DNA of 11,468 nucleotides from Anaerolineaceae bacterium. Lineage in GTDB: Bacteria > Chloroflexota > Anaerolineae > Anaerolineales > Anaerolineaceae. The stretch covers positions 1 through 11,468 of the forward strand of contig JAQTMA010000129.1 of assembly GCA_028714615.1 (NCBI GenBank), written 5' to 3'. A program made the position numbers and the translations under genes. Shown piece after piece: positions 1-7,516 of the stretch. Every line of letters starts with the position of its first letter. The stretch's first letter is position 1. The notes under the pieces are model-generated. The model worked only from the letters and a program-made list of their open reading frames with translations, made no database searches and was not told where the DNA came from.

Positions 1-870
1 CACCATCTCCGGTTGCACCTGGCCCGTTACCGTTCCATCGCTGCGCCGGGCGGAGCACACCAGCTTCCAGCGCTTCCCCTGGGCGTGCGCTTGAGCCAGC
101 ATCGTCGGGGTGATGCTGCGCATTCCCCGCCGCTCGACCATCTGGGGGGTGAAGGGGATGTCCATCAGCACCGTGATGAGCGCCGCCACCTTAATGGCTG
201 CATCCCAGCCGTCCACATCCGCACTCGGATCCGTCTCGGCCATGCCGATTGATTGGGCATAGGCTAACGCCTGGTCGAACGTCTCGCCCTGTTCCATCCG
301 TGTCAGGATCAGGTTGGTGCAAGAGTTGAGGATGCCGCGGAAGCCTTTCAATTCCACAAGCGGCAGCGTTTCACGGAACAGCGAAAAGATGGGAGCGCCG
401 TCCATCACGGTCGATTCAAAGCGGAACTTGCGCCCGTGCCCCGCAGCGGTTTCTTCCAGGAAACGGTACCCGTGCACTACCGGACCCTTGTTGGCCGTGA
501 TCGCGTGCATACCCTCTTCCAGCGCAGTGCGTAGCGCATCGATGGCCGGCTGCCCGGTCTCATGGTTGACCGGGGAATTCTCAAACAGGACGTCCGCAGG
601 GCAAGCGCGGATGAACGCCAGGCCATCCATGGGCGCCGGCTGGACAGAGAGAGCGTCAAGCGAGCTGCCTGCGCCCATCAATCGCAAAGCCTTCTCCAAA
701 TCCAGGCCCTGGGGATCGATGGCCGCGCCGTGCCGCCCGGTGCGGATGCCGGTCACAGCCACGCTGATGCCATATTCGCGTTCCAGCCAGCCATGTTTGC
801 GCATGAGCAGGCGCGCGAACGCCTGCCCCACATTTCCAAATCCAATCAGACACAGACGGTAATGAGACAT
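1..870 (-). CDS. hom: Homoserine dehydrogenase (partial, C-terminus beyond window)
   Basis: Encodes an NAD(P)-dependent homoserine dehydrogenase, which reduces aspartate semialdehyde to homoserine on the way to threonine and methionine. It is cytoplasmic. The frame is open from an ATG at 870 to the window edge, 290 codons. Visible motifs are an N-terminal Rossmann loop G10-F-G12-N-V-G15, the family signature T125-A-N-K128-G-P, and the catalytic/substrate block E212-T-D-P-S-A-D-V-D-G-W-D223-A-A-I-K227. All key residues are present. The single-domain length fits short homoserine dehydrogenases without a fused aspartokinase; about 40-60 residues are probably missing. The start is supported by GGAGAT about 4 bases upstream of the ATG. 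It lies 160 bp downstream of the URO-D-family gene on the same strand, with no clear terminator between. Identification is by motif reading, not by search. Confidence 0.93.
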   Translation of the reverse strand, partial: MSHYRLCLIGFGNVGQAFARLLMRKHGWLEREYGISVAVTGIRTGRHGAAIDPQGLDLEKALRLMGAGSSLDALSVQPAPMDGLAFIRACPADVLFENSPVNHETGQPAIDALRTALEEGMHAITANKGPVVHGYRFLEETAAGHGRKFRFESTVMDGAPIFSLFRETLPLVELKGFRGILNSCTNLILTRMEQGETFDQALAYAQSIGMAETDPSADVDGWDAAIKVAALITVLMDIPFTPQMVERRGMRSITPTMLAQAHAQGKRWKLVCSARRSDGTVTGQVQPEMV

Positions 871-1030
871 ATTGATCTCCAATCAGCAGGATAGTGAGCA
901 GATCTTATCATTAAAACCTTGCCGCTAAACCCCGATGCGTACCCGTTGGCCAAACCCAAGACCTTCATCACTAAAGCATTCCCTGCTCAATGCGAGGGCG
1001 GGTAGGACCAGACGGCCGGGTTTGCTGGAG

Positions 1031-2269
1031 CTACGTGTGATAGGACTTCCAGGTGTCGATCAGGGTTTGCACCCCTTCCCAAGGGGTGTCGGGGAAGAGC
1101 GAATCCACCGGCTGGAGGATAAACCGGTTCGATTTCCCGAGAGCCTCCATCGCCTGACGGGTGGCTTGTTCGACCGCTACCGCGCCTTGGGGTAGGGTGA
1201 GCGAGCTGATTCCACCAACCAGGGTCATGCGATCGGCAAGCTGATCGCGAGCTTCTTCAAGAGTAATTTGATCGGCAACCGGATCGATGAAGTACAAGAC
1301 ATCCACGCCCGCGTCAGCCAAACGCTTCCCCATAACCTTGATCCCGGTGGTCATGACGTACCCAAACCGTTTCCCATGGGCGTGCGCGATCTCCGCCATC
1401 CTGGTGATATGGGGTACCAGGTAGCGATCCAGCAGTTTCGGCGACCAGATGGCGGTGGAGGCATACCAGCCGCGTTCCGTAATCAGATCGACCCCGTCCG
1501 TTTCAGCCGCCAACTCAACCCGCGCCGCATCCGCCTCGGTGATTTGCTCGAGCAGGGATGCGAAAGCCTGGGGGTCATCCATCGCCAGGTAGATGGCGCC
1601 TTCGGCCCCGGTCATCCACACCAGGGCGTCCATGCCAAAGCCGGCCCAGGCCTGGACCGCAATGCCGCGCGCGTCGGAAAACGCTTTGACCGCCTGCATG
1701 CGTTCTTGAAACCAGGTCTTCTCCGCTGGCCCAGGCGCCTGGTAGAGACAGCCTACCGCAGCAATATCCGCCGCTTCTGCCACCGCGTGCCTGACAGCCC
1801 GCGGGATGTTGAAGTCTTCAAAGAGCGGCACAGCTGCCGGCTGCCGGACCCATCCCGGTCCCGGGTCTTCCCCGGTGAGCTTGACGGCATGCACCAGCGG
1901 ACCGGCGGGCGTGTGGTACTCGCGCACCATCACTGGGTATTGGGGATCCATTTCCCCGGCTTCCACTCGCCGTTCTTGCCAGGTCACCTCCGGGGCGATC
2001 CCCCATGGCACGGAGTCATCCAGAACATCATCCACCCCGAGCGACTGCCAGGCCATCACCCGCTGGAAGTCGTCGTCCAGCTCCCAAGGCTGAGGAAGGG
2101 TATGGATGTGTTCCAACCGCTGGGTATACCAGTAATCCACGGTCTGCCCGCTGCGCCGCCAGCGCAGTGGTTTGGGAGGTTGAAATCCAAAACACCAGGT
2201 CGTTAGCGGCACGTGGTCGTGCGGCTCACCTCGCCAGGCAGCCAGGATCCGTTCTCGGGATGTCGTCAT
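1031..2269 (-). CDS. Uroporphyrinogen decarboxylase (URO-D) family protein
   Basis: A 412-residue protein with the fold and sequence feel of the URO-D/corrinoid-methyltransferase superfamily. It opens with M-T-T-S-R-E-R-I-L-A-A, as is common in this family. A later H-A-H-G-K segment sits at the position where MtaA/CmuA-type methylcobamide transferases carry a zinc-binding His-X-Cys. This is followed by an A-G-V-D-V-L-Y-F-I-D-P strand and an L-V-G-G-I-S loop. True HemE enzymes are shorter (about 340-360 residues) and begin differently, so haem synthesis is unlikely. Divergent members act in methyl transfer or are uncharacterised, and the substrate cannot be told here. No strong ribosome-binding site is seen before the ATG. 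The next gene downstream on the strand is homoserine dehydrogenase. Confidence 0.82.
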   Translation of the reverse strand: MTTSRERILAAWRGEPHDHVPLTTWCFGFQPPKPLRWRRSGQTVDYWYTQRLEHIHTLPQPWELDDDFQRVMAWQSLGVDDVLDDSVPWGIAPEVTWQERRVEAGEMDPQYPVMVREYHTPAGPLVHAVKLTGEDPGPGWVRQPAAVPLFEDFNIPRAVRHAVAEAADIAAVGCLYQAPGPAEKTWFQERMQAVKAFSDARGIAVQAWAGFGMDALVWMTGAEGAIYLAMDDPQAFASLLEQITEADAARVELAAETDGVDLITERGWYASTAIWSPKLLDRYLVPHITRMAEIAHAHGKRFGYVMTTGIKVMGKRLADAGVDVLYFIDPVADQITLEEARDQLADRMTLVGGISSLTLPQGAVAVEQATRQAMEALGKSNRFILQPVDSLFPDTPWEGVQTLIDTWKSYHT

Positions 2270-2359
2270 GATTCCGCAGTTCTAGTCGTTCATTAATCAG
2301 AAACACTTGCAAAAGATATATGTTTGATGCTTTAAATATCTCTTGTTCTTCTCAGTGTT

Positions 2360-2377
2360 CCTCTGTGGCCTCTGTGG
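2360..2377. repeat. Tandem 9-bp repeat, two copies
   Basis: CCTCTGTGG occurs twice head to tail between the URO-D and SCO1664-family genes. The surrounding phrase resembles short G/T-rich intergenic repeats found scattered in large environmental bacterial genomes; that resemblance is from memory. No function is assigned. Confidence 0.55.
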
Positions 2378-2395
2378 TAGAGCACTTTGTTCTAA

Positions 2396-2426
2396 ATCAG
2401 CAATCAGCAATCTAAAATCAGCAATC
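2396..2426. repeat. Three copies of a 10-bp direct repeat
   Basis: ATCAGCAATC occurs at 2396-2405, 2403-2412 and 2417-2426. The first two overlap by three bases and the last runs into the stop codon of the SCO1664-family gene (TGA, complement of 2425-2427). It looks like slippage-prone simple intergenic sequence; no protein-binding role can be supported. Confidence 0.6.
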
Positions 2427-3159
2427 AAACCGGCGGCCACGGATAGACTCTTCTGTCCGTTGGCGGGGTGGGGAAACAGCCCCGTTCGATGAGACGGATC
2501 GCTCTGTCGGAGAGCGCAGTCACTTCTTCCGGCTTGAGAAAGTGGAGCAGCTCCTGCTTCAAAGACAGCTCCGGCTTAAGCTCCAAGACGAAACGGCGCA
2601 AATCCAAAATCAAACTCTCAGGGATGGTCTCTCCGGCGTAATCCCAGATAACAGTACGCAGCTTATCTTCCGTGTGGAAGCACAAACCATGATCGATCAG
2701 CCACAGGTGGTCGTTACTGTCAATGAAAACATGGCTGGCCTTGCGGTCCGCGTTGTTAATCAAGAAGTCGAACACGATCACGGGGCGCAGGCGCTTTTTG
2801 TCGCCCTCTTCGAAATTGAAGTAGTGATACGCGGCATCGTGTTCAATGAAGAGTTGCACGGAACCCGGGCCGAGAGGAGCTTGCCGGCGGTAAACCGTTG
2901 GCGGCACCAGGCTCCAACCCAGGGCTTCGCTCACCTGAAAGGCCACCACCTCGCGCTTGGCGAGCGAACCCCCCGGAAAATCCCACAAAGGTTGTTCACC
3001 GCGCGTAGGCTTATACACGACAGGCAACTGCTCGCCCTGGTGCTCCACGTGGGCTAAGAAAGTATAATTCGAACCCTGTAAGAATTGCCCTTGCAGGTTC
3101 ATCTCCCCTTTTTGCAAGGCCAACATTAGCGTGGATGGATCCAGGCGGTTTGGCATCAC
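2425..3159 (-). CDS. SCO1664-family protein, PI-kinase/HipA-like fold
   Basis: A 244-residue protein recognised as the SCO1664 family, known from Actinobacteria and Chloroflexi and of unknown biological role. It reads like a compact phosphatidylinositol-kinase/HipA-type kinase. There is an ATP-lysine strand V-V-Y-K50-P-T-R-G-E, and a conserved W-D-F-P-G-G-S segment leading to E70. A catalytic-loop-like N135-N-A-D138-R-K-A-S-H143 follows, then a metal-binding L-I-D156-H-G. Compared with the usual D-R-x-x-x-N pattern, His replaces the Asn, as I expect for this subgroup. The first possible start is GTG at 3159; ATG follows directly at 3156, and AAGGA lies about 11 bases before the GTG. It is 46 bp downstream of the DUF3090 gene on the same strand, so probably one operon. 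The kinase-like role is inferred; no substrate is known to me. Confidence 0.85.
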   Translation of the reverse strand: MMPNRLDPSTLMLALQKGEMNLQGQFLQGSNYTFLAHVEHQGEQLPVVYKPTRGEQPLWDFPGGSLAKREVVAFQVSEALGWSLVPPTVYRRQAPLGPGSVQLFIEHDAAYHYFNFEEGDKKRLRPVIVFDFLINNADRKASHVFIDSNDHLWLIDHGLCFHTEDKLRTVIWDYAGETIPESLILDLRRFVLELKPELSLKQELLHFLKPEEVTALSDRAIRLIERGCFPTPPTDRRVYPWPPV

Positions 3160-3205
3160 GAAACCGGTAATCCTTCTCTACCTCCGACGAGCAGCTTGTG
3201 GCCTG

Positions 3206-3751
3206 TTACTCCGGGAGGGGATCATTCTTTTTGTGGCCGTTCTTCTTCGGACAGAAGTGACCTTCCGGTTCCATCGGCTCACCGCATTGCGGACACAATG
3301 GGCGTCCCCGGTTGGCGACTTCCAGCCCCCAATGGCACATCCCGCGGATCTGCGAGCGGGTACACCAGAAGCGCACGACGCCCGAGTCTTCTCCCTCTTC
3401 GCCTTCCACAGCCGCTTCCCGGGCTACCAGAACCATCAGGTCACTCTCGGCATCGTACCCCAGACCGATTTCACCGACTCGGAAGAGGGGGTCGACCGGC
3501 GGTTCGATGTGCATCCGATTTTCTACGAAATCCGTGGTCGCTTCCGGCAAATCCGGGTATTTCTGGGCGACCTCGGATAAAAACTGCTCGACCCCTACAG
3601 CCAGGGATTGGATTTGGATTTTCTCGACCAACAGCGTGACTGTGCGTTCATCAGAACGCCCCTGAAGATAAAAAACGCGTTCGCCGGGTTTTCCGATCGC
3701 GTCCGTCGTGATTTCTGCAACAGGGTTGATATCGATCTCAAAGCGTGACAT
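3206..3751 (-). CDS. DUF3090 family protein
   Basis: A 181-residue protein matching DUF3090, the usual genomic neighbour of the SCO1664 family. The N-terminal half is a beta-rich region (I-D-I-N-P-V-A-E-I, then R-V-F-Y-L-Q-G-R). The C-terminal region holds five cysteines, C130, C139, C153, C156 and C167. C153-P-Q-C156-G-E-P and the later G-H-F-C167-P form a likely zinc-ribbon-like knuckle, with a Lys/Asn-rich tail after it. The molecular function is unknown. The ATG has GGGAG 5 bases upstream. It is the first gene of a probable two-gene operon with the SCO1664-family gene, behind an extended -10 promoter. In Actinobacteria a histidine-phosphatase gene often completes this set, but none is visible here; the upstream side is intergenic DNA and then an insertion sequence. 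Confidence 0.88.
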   Translation of the reverse strand: MSRFEIDINPVAEITTDAIGKPGERVFYLQGRSDERTVTLLVEKIQIQSLAVGVEQFLSEVAQKYPDLPEATTDFVENRMHIEPPVDPLFRVGEIGLGYDAESDLMVLVAREAAVEGEEGEDSGVVRFWCTRSQIRGMCHWGLEVANRGRPLCPQCGEPMEPEGHFCPKKNGHKKNDPLPE

Positions 3752-3800
3752 AGGACTCCCAATGGGATAGTAATTCCCGATTTTCGATCTAGGTTGTTAA

Positions 3801-3809
3801 AGTATACCA
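3801..3809 (-). promoter_or_regulatory. Extended -10 promoter for the DUF3090 operon
   Basis: On the minus strand TGGTATACT reads as an extended -10 element (TGnTATACT) about 50 bases before the DUF3090 ATG. No good -35 hexamer sits 16-18 bases upstream, which is acceptable for an extended -10. One copy of a 14-bp direct repeat starts 5 bases upstream of it. Confidence 0.5.
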
Positions 3810-3813
3810 GAGC

Positions 3814-3859
3814 TTTATCCGCGAATTACCCAATTATAAGAGTTGTTTATCCGCGAATT
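3814..3859. repeat. Two 14-bp direct repeats upstream of the DUF3090 promoter
   Basis: TTTATCCGCGAATT occurs exactly at 3814-3827 and 3846-3859, with start-to-start spacing of 32 bp, close to three helical turns. The copies lie at roughly -20 to -33 and -52 to -65 relative to a start inferred from the extended -10. They could be regulator sites on one DNA face, or a scattered genomic phrase. The repeat identity is seen directly; the role is inferred. Confidence 0.6.
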
Positions 3860-4056
3860 TCGAGAATTGCGTACTGCGTAGAAGAAAAAGCTTTGTGCTG
3901 CTGCGAAAGCCCATTTTGTTGATGAACTCACTCATGACGGTTTTTGCCTCGGTTGACCGGTAGACTCAAAGCTCTCGACCCTTCCTCTGTTTATAACAAA
4001 TTAATATTTCACTCCCCTGCAAAAAGGAGTGGACAAAATAGGTAAAAGTTTAATAT
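3860..4056. other. Intergenic stretch without recognisable gene
   Basis: Between the repeat pair and the insertion sequence there is no convincing reading frame or RNA gene. The only structure noted is a 6-bp inverted repeat CACTCC/GGAGTG (4010-4015 and 4026-4031, 10-base loop) without a following T-run, so it is not a clear terminator. Base composition starts to fall toward A+T before the IS end. Confidence 0.5.
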
Positions 4057-4084
4057 AACTTTAGTTTCCGCTAAGTGAGGTAAC
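4057..4084 (+). repeat. Left terminal inverted repeat of the IS4-like element
   Basis: Pairs with the complement of 5525-5552 at 22 of 28 positions. The outer block is nearly perfect (AACTNTAGTTTCCGCTAA) and all six mismatches are transitions. This defines the left end of the element. Confidence 0.8.
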
Positions 4085-4097
4085 GGAAGAAATTAAA

Positions 4098-4157
4098 ATG
4101 GGTTCAAATCATGGTAAGCTTGTTTTGCCAAACAAAAAGCACATGAGGTGAACCCAT
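4098..4157 (+). repeat. Subterminal inverted repeat around the transposase start
   Basis: ATGGGTTCA (4098-4106) is the exact complement of TGAACCCAT (4149-4157), which covers the presumed ancestral GTG start at 4148. A transcript reading in from outside could fold here and hide the start region, as described for IS10 and other IS. The arms are seen directly; the regulatory role is inferred. Confidence 0.4.
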
Positions 4158-5462
4158 TATCGGTACTGATCATATCATAACTGTCCTGATTGGACTAACG
4201 CCCAAGATTTACCCATCGGAACCAACCTTGCTCTTTTACAATTCATTTGGATGCTCATCAGCGGCGCCTTATTACCCGAACGCGGCGCGATCTTCCCAGC
4301 CCTCAAAGCCATCGGTCTGTCTGACCCAGCTACTCGGCGCGCCTGGGCAGCCTTCCGAGGAGGCGTGTGGCGCACAGCGATGTTGTTAAAGTTGTGGCAG
4401 GCCTACGTCACCGCGCTGCCGGACTGGCGCGTCCATTGTTATGAAGGCTATCGCGTGGTCGCCGCCGACGTCACCGCCTTCTGGCGACCGGCGTTGAAGA
4501 ACTGCCCCTCCAAACACTACCATCCGATTGCAAACCGGGCCCTGCCGGCCGTGATCTTTGGGATCGTAGCCCAAACCGGGGAGATCGGCGGACAGCGGGT
4601 AGCCCTGCCTCGTACCTTCGAGCGCGTTGCTGCCCAAGACGGACGCGAAAGCCGGTTATGGGCGGGAATGCTGGGCCAGATGAGCCGTACCCTGGCGGAG
4701 GATGAAATCCTGGCCGTGGATGCCGGGGTCAAAATCGCCAACTTACAGGAAGCTGGGATCGTGCGTTACGTACTGCGCCTGGCCAGCAATTTCACCGCCC
4801 GGCGCAACTACCTGCCCGAACATCCCGGGAAAGGACGCAAACCGATCTATGGAGAGCGCATCCGCCCGCTGGAGCGGCAGTACAAGGACAAAACCCTGGT
4901 CAAATCCGTCCCCGACCGAGTGGAAAGTTAGATCGAAGACGGTCGAACGATCCGGGCTGAGATCTGGAAAGATGTGGTCTTGCCAGACGTGACCCCGGAT
5001 GATGCGGCGCAGACGTTTCAAGTCTATGCGATCTACGATCCAGACTACAACACGCCCTGGTTGTTGGCCACCCCGCTCAAGCTGAAAGCGGTCACGGTCA
5101 AAGCCATCTACCGGGATCGTTGGCCAGTAGAACAGATTCCCTTGGCCGCCAAACAGATGGTTGGAGCACACCGCCAATTTGTACATGCTGATGAAAGCAT
5201 CCAGCGCCTCCCCGAATTAGCGCTGCTGGCTGGCTCGATTTTGAGCTTTCTGGCCGCCACCCTCCCGGTAGCTCCGACCGGCTTTTTGGGATCATCATCC
5301 CAAACTACCCCAGGACGCTTGCGCCGGTTACTCCGGGGACAGCCATTTCCGCAAAGTTACCCATTTCCGGAGCGACTTCGCGAAAAGGCGTCCCAAACGG
5401 CCCTTTTGCCCAAGGGTCACCTGGCTCGGAAGGCTATATCGGATGTTTCGGCTCCGATTTAG
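4148..5462 (+). pseudogene. IS4-superfamily DDE transposase, broken
   Basis: The remnant of a transposase of roughly 435 codons. The main frame is open from 4170 but has no ATG until 4251, although the codons before it read like protein ([17 protein letters not shown]). GTG at 4148 starts N-P-L-S-V in another frame and meets TAA at 4178, so small indels at about 4160-4180 probably removed the true start. An in-frame TAG at 4929-4931 then splits the protein (V-E-S-stop-I-E-D-G), and the same frame continues to 5462. Catalytic residues lie on both sides: A-A-D-V-T-A-F and A-V-D-A-G-V-K before the stop, and Y-(2)-R-(3)-E-(6)-K (5109-5153) after it. The TAG is one G-to-A change from Trp. Without readthrough no complete active site is made. 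Confidence 0.85.
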
Positions 5463-5524
5463 GGGTTTTGCGACACGATTAGGTCTTCAATTGGTAAGGT
5501 TCTGGCTGCCGGAATGTATTTCCG

Positions 5525-5552
5525 GTTGTTTCGTTTAGCGGAAACTAGAGTT
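5525..5552 (-). repeat. Right terminal inverted repeat of the IS4-like element
   Basis: Complement of the left repeat (22 of 28 positions). TTAGCGGAAACTAGAGTT is its outer part. The element ends 40 bp before the ABC transporter ORF. Confidence 0.8.
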
Positions 5553-5592
5553 AATAGGCAAGTTTGGATTTTGTGCAGAACACTAAAGTAAC

Positions 5593-7458
5593 ATGCTATC
5601 GTTCTTTTCCAAGCTAAAGAATCAATTCATGACGAGGGACACCAGAGGGCTACTTATTATGGATACAAAGAACATTCATGCAGTAAGTATCATTACGAGC
5701 ATTAAGCAGGCTATTGTACTTGTTTGGGCAACCCATAAAGGGTATACAGCAATTATTTTGTTTTCTACGATTCTTCAAGGTTTTATACCTGCAATTCAGT
5801 TATTAATTTCAAAACAACTTATTAATACCGTTGTTGTTTTTCTTCAAAACGGTTTATCAAGTGAGCTAAAGCTTTTTACGATAATCGGAATACAAGCCGG
5901 GCTTATTTTGGTAGGTTCCGGAATATCGTCAATACAAGGAATTTTTCGTTCTCTGTTAGGAGAGTTGTTAAATAATAAAATTAATCTACAGATTCTACAA
6001 AAAACTAACGAACTAAGCGTTCAACATTTTGAAGATGATAAGTTTTACAATAAATTAAAAAACGCTACCCAAGAAGGTGGTTATCGACCATTACAAATTC
6101 TTGATTCGCTTTTCTCATTAATTCAAATCGTATTAACACTATCTTCTGTAATAATTTTACTATTTGGGTTACACTGGCTTATAGTACCAATAATTATTGT
6201 TTCGTCTTTTCCAATTCTTATTCTTCAGAGAAAGTACGGCTATCAGAATTATCGAATGTTACGGGAACGAGCTCCAGACCTGCGGAAACAGCAATATTAT
6301 AGTAATATTTTAATTTCGGATTGGTTAATCAAAGATATTCGAGTTTTTAGCCTCGAAAAATTCTTTATTGATCGTTATCAACATTTCTTCAAAAAGTTTT
6401 ATAAAGAAAACCGTCAATTAATTACAAAAACTAATAGAAGGGCATTTATAGGATCAGTTTGTTCCGTTTTCGGATGGTGTTTAGCTGCAGGATATCTAAT
6501 TTTTCGAACTTCGACTCACATTATATCAATTGGCGAATTTTCAATGTACCTTCAGGCGATATCAGTAACCCAAGGACAAATCCAGGCTTTATTATTTGGA
6601 ATGAGTGGGTTATATTCAAATTCATTGTTCTTACAAAACTTAAATGAGTTTCTTTCTTGGCCAATAATTAAAAATTCTAAGGAAGAAAAATGGTCCGAAC
6701 CTATCGAAATGACTGGGCTACGTAATGTATCCTTTCGTTATCCTGGGTCAAATAGTTTTGCTTTAAAAAACATAAGTTTTTCAATTAATAAAGGTCAAAC
6801 ACTGGCGCTGGTTGGTAAAAATGGATCTAGAAAAACAACATTAGTAAAATTATTATGCCGATTATATGAACCTACAACAGGAGAAATACTTATCAATGGA
6901 AAGAAAATTAAAGATTTTACTCAAGAATCTTATCGGGAAAAAATATCGGCATTATTCCAGGACTATGGCGATTATTACCTTTCAGTGACTGAAAATATTG
7001 GGTTAAGTAAACTCTCAGAAATTAATAATGAAGCTGCCATAGAAAAAGCTGCTTCCATGAGTGGAATTGACAGCACGATTAATAATTTACCCAATCAATA
7101 CAAATCCATGCTAGGTAAATGGTTTGAAGATGGAATTCAACTATCCGGAGGTGAATGGCAAAAAATAGCGATAGCCAGAATGTTTTTTAGGGGTAGCCAA
7201 TTGCGTATATGGGATGAACCAACTACCGCGCTTGATGCTGAAGCGGAATCAGATATTGTGAAGATTATTACGAGGGACACTTTAGGACATATAACTATAC
7301 TAGTTTCTCATCGGTTATCCACAACCAGATGTGCAAATCTCATATTGGTGATTGATAAAGGAGAAATAATTGAAAAAGGCACTCATCAGGCCTTGATTAA
7401 TCTTAATGGAGAATATGCATATCTCTTTGATTTGCAATCAAAGGGATTCCAACTTTGA
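5593..7458 (+). CDS. ABC exporter, fused permease/ATPase, with a defective Walker A
   Basis: A 621-residue half-transporter with an N-terminal membrane domain (hydrophobic segments near residues 52-72, 94-114, 166-206 and 280-325) and a C-terminal ATPase. It has no N-terminal C39 peptidase domain. ATPase motifs are Q456 (F-Q-D), signature L517-S-G-G-E, Walker B ending D541-E542, D-loop A-L-D and switch H573. Walker A reads G408-K-N-G-S-R413-K414-T-T: Arg (AGA, 6829-6831) replaces the invariant Gly, a change that normally blocks nucleotide binding. Arg538 also sits in the usually hydrophobic Walker B strand. Neighbours suggest it exports the Cys-repeat peptide. A later start at ATG 5659, with AGAGGG upstream, gives 599 residues, the usual length; the 5593 ATG has no clear binding site. 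The gene is A+T-rich, convergent with the rest of the cluster, and lies just after an IS end. Confidence 0.88.
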   Translation: MLSFFSKLKNQFMTRDTRGLLIMDTKNIHAVSIITSIKQAIVLVWATHKGYTAIILFSTILQGFIPAIQLLISKQLINTVVVFLQNGLSSELKLFTIIGIQAGLILVGSGISSIQGIFRSLLGELLNNKINLQILQKTNELSVQHFEDDKFYNKLKNATQEGGYRPLQILDSLFSLIQIVLTLSSVIILLFGLHWLIVPIIIVSSFPILILQRKYGYQNYRMLRERAPDLRKQQYYSNILISDWLIKDIRVFSLEKFFIDRYQHFFKKFYKENRQLITKTNRRAFIGSVCSVFGWCLAAGYLIFRTSTHIISIGEFSMYLQAISVTQGQIQALLFGMSGLYSNSLFLQNLNEFLSWPIIKNSKEEKWSEPIEMTGLRNVSFRYPGSNSFALKNISFSINKGQTLALVGKNGSRKTTLVKLLCRLYEPTTGEILINGKKIKDFTQESYREKISALFQDYGDYYLSVTENIGLSKLSEINNEAAIEKAASMSGIDSTINNLPNQYKSMLGKWFEDGIQLSGGEWQKIAIARMFFRGSQLRIWDEPTTALDAEAESDIVKIITRDTLGHITILVSHRLSTTRCANLILVIDKGEIIEKGTHQALINLNGEYAYLFDLQSKGFQL

Positions 7459-7487
7459 AAATTAAATCATTAAATTTATTGATGTGT

Positions 7488-7514
7488 ATTTTTTATGAAT
7501 AAAATATAAAAAAT
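7488..7514. terminator. Possible bidirectional terminator between convergent genes
   Basis: ATTTTTTAT (7488-7496) and ATAAAAAAT (7506-7514) form a perfect 9-bp inverted repeat with a 9-base loop in the 58-bp gap between the convergent ABC and CPBP genes. The stem is all A/T and therefore weak. The position suits a two-way terminator, but the case is mainly positional. Confidence 0.3.
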
Positions 7515-7516
7515 TA

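Larger units (their letters stand above)
4057..5552 (+). mobile_element. IS4-superfamily insertion sequence, inactivated
   Basis: An approximately 1.5-kb element bounded by imperfect terminal inverted repeats (4057-4084 and 5525-5552) and filled by one transposase frame. The transposase carries the IS4-type Y-(2)-R-(3)-E-(6)-K signature. No exact target duplication is certain: the flanks AATAT (4052-4056) and AATAG (5553-5557) differ at one base, which fits an old insertion. The transposase is disabled, so movement would need a helper in trans. The element sits exactly where the G+C-rich chromosome meets the A+T-rich island, 40 bp before the ABC transporter ORF. The subgroup within the superfamily was not resolved. 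Confidence 0.85.

Noticed and set aside
314..862. Open frames on the plus strand over the first 870 bases
   Set aside because: The minus strand encodes homoserine dehydrogenase with all its motifs, so these are shadow frames.
871..1030. Terminator or small gene between the URO-D and homoserine dehydrogenase genes
   Set aside because: Only short imperfect stems without a T-run and no frame with a binding site were seen.
1268..2206. A 312-codon open frame on the plus strand
   Set aside because: It is antisense to the URO-D-family gene in G+C-rich DNA, has Pro/Arg/His-rich composition and shows no recognisable domain.
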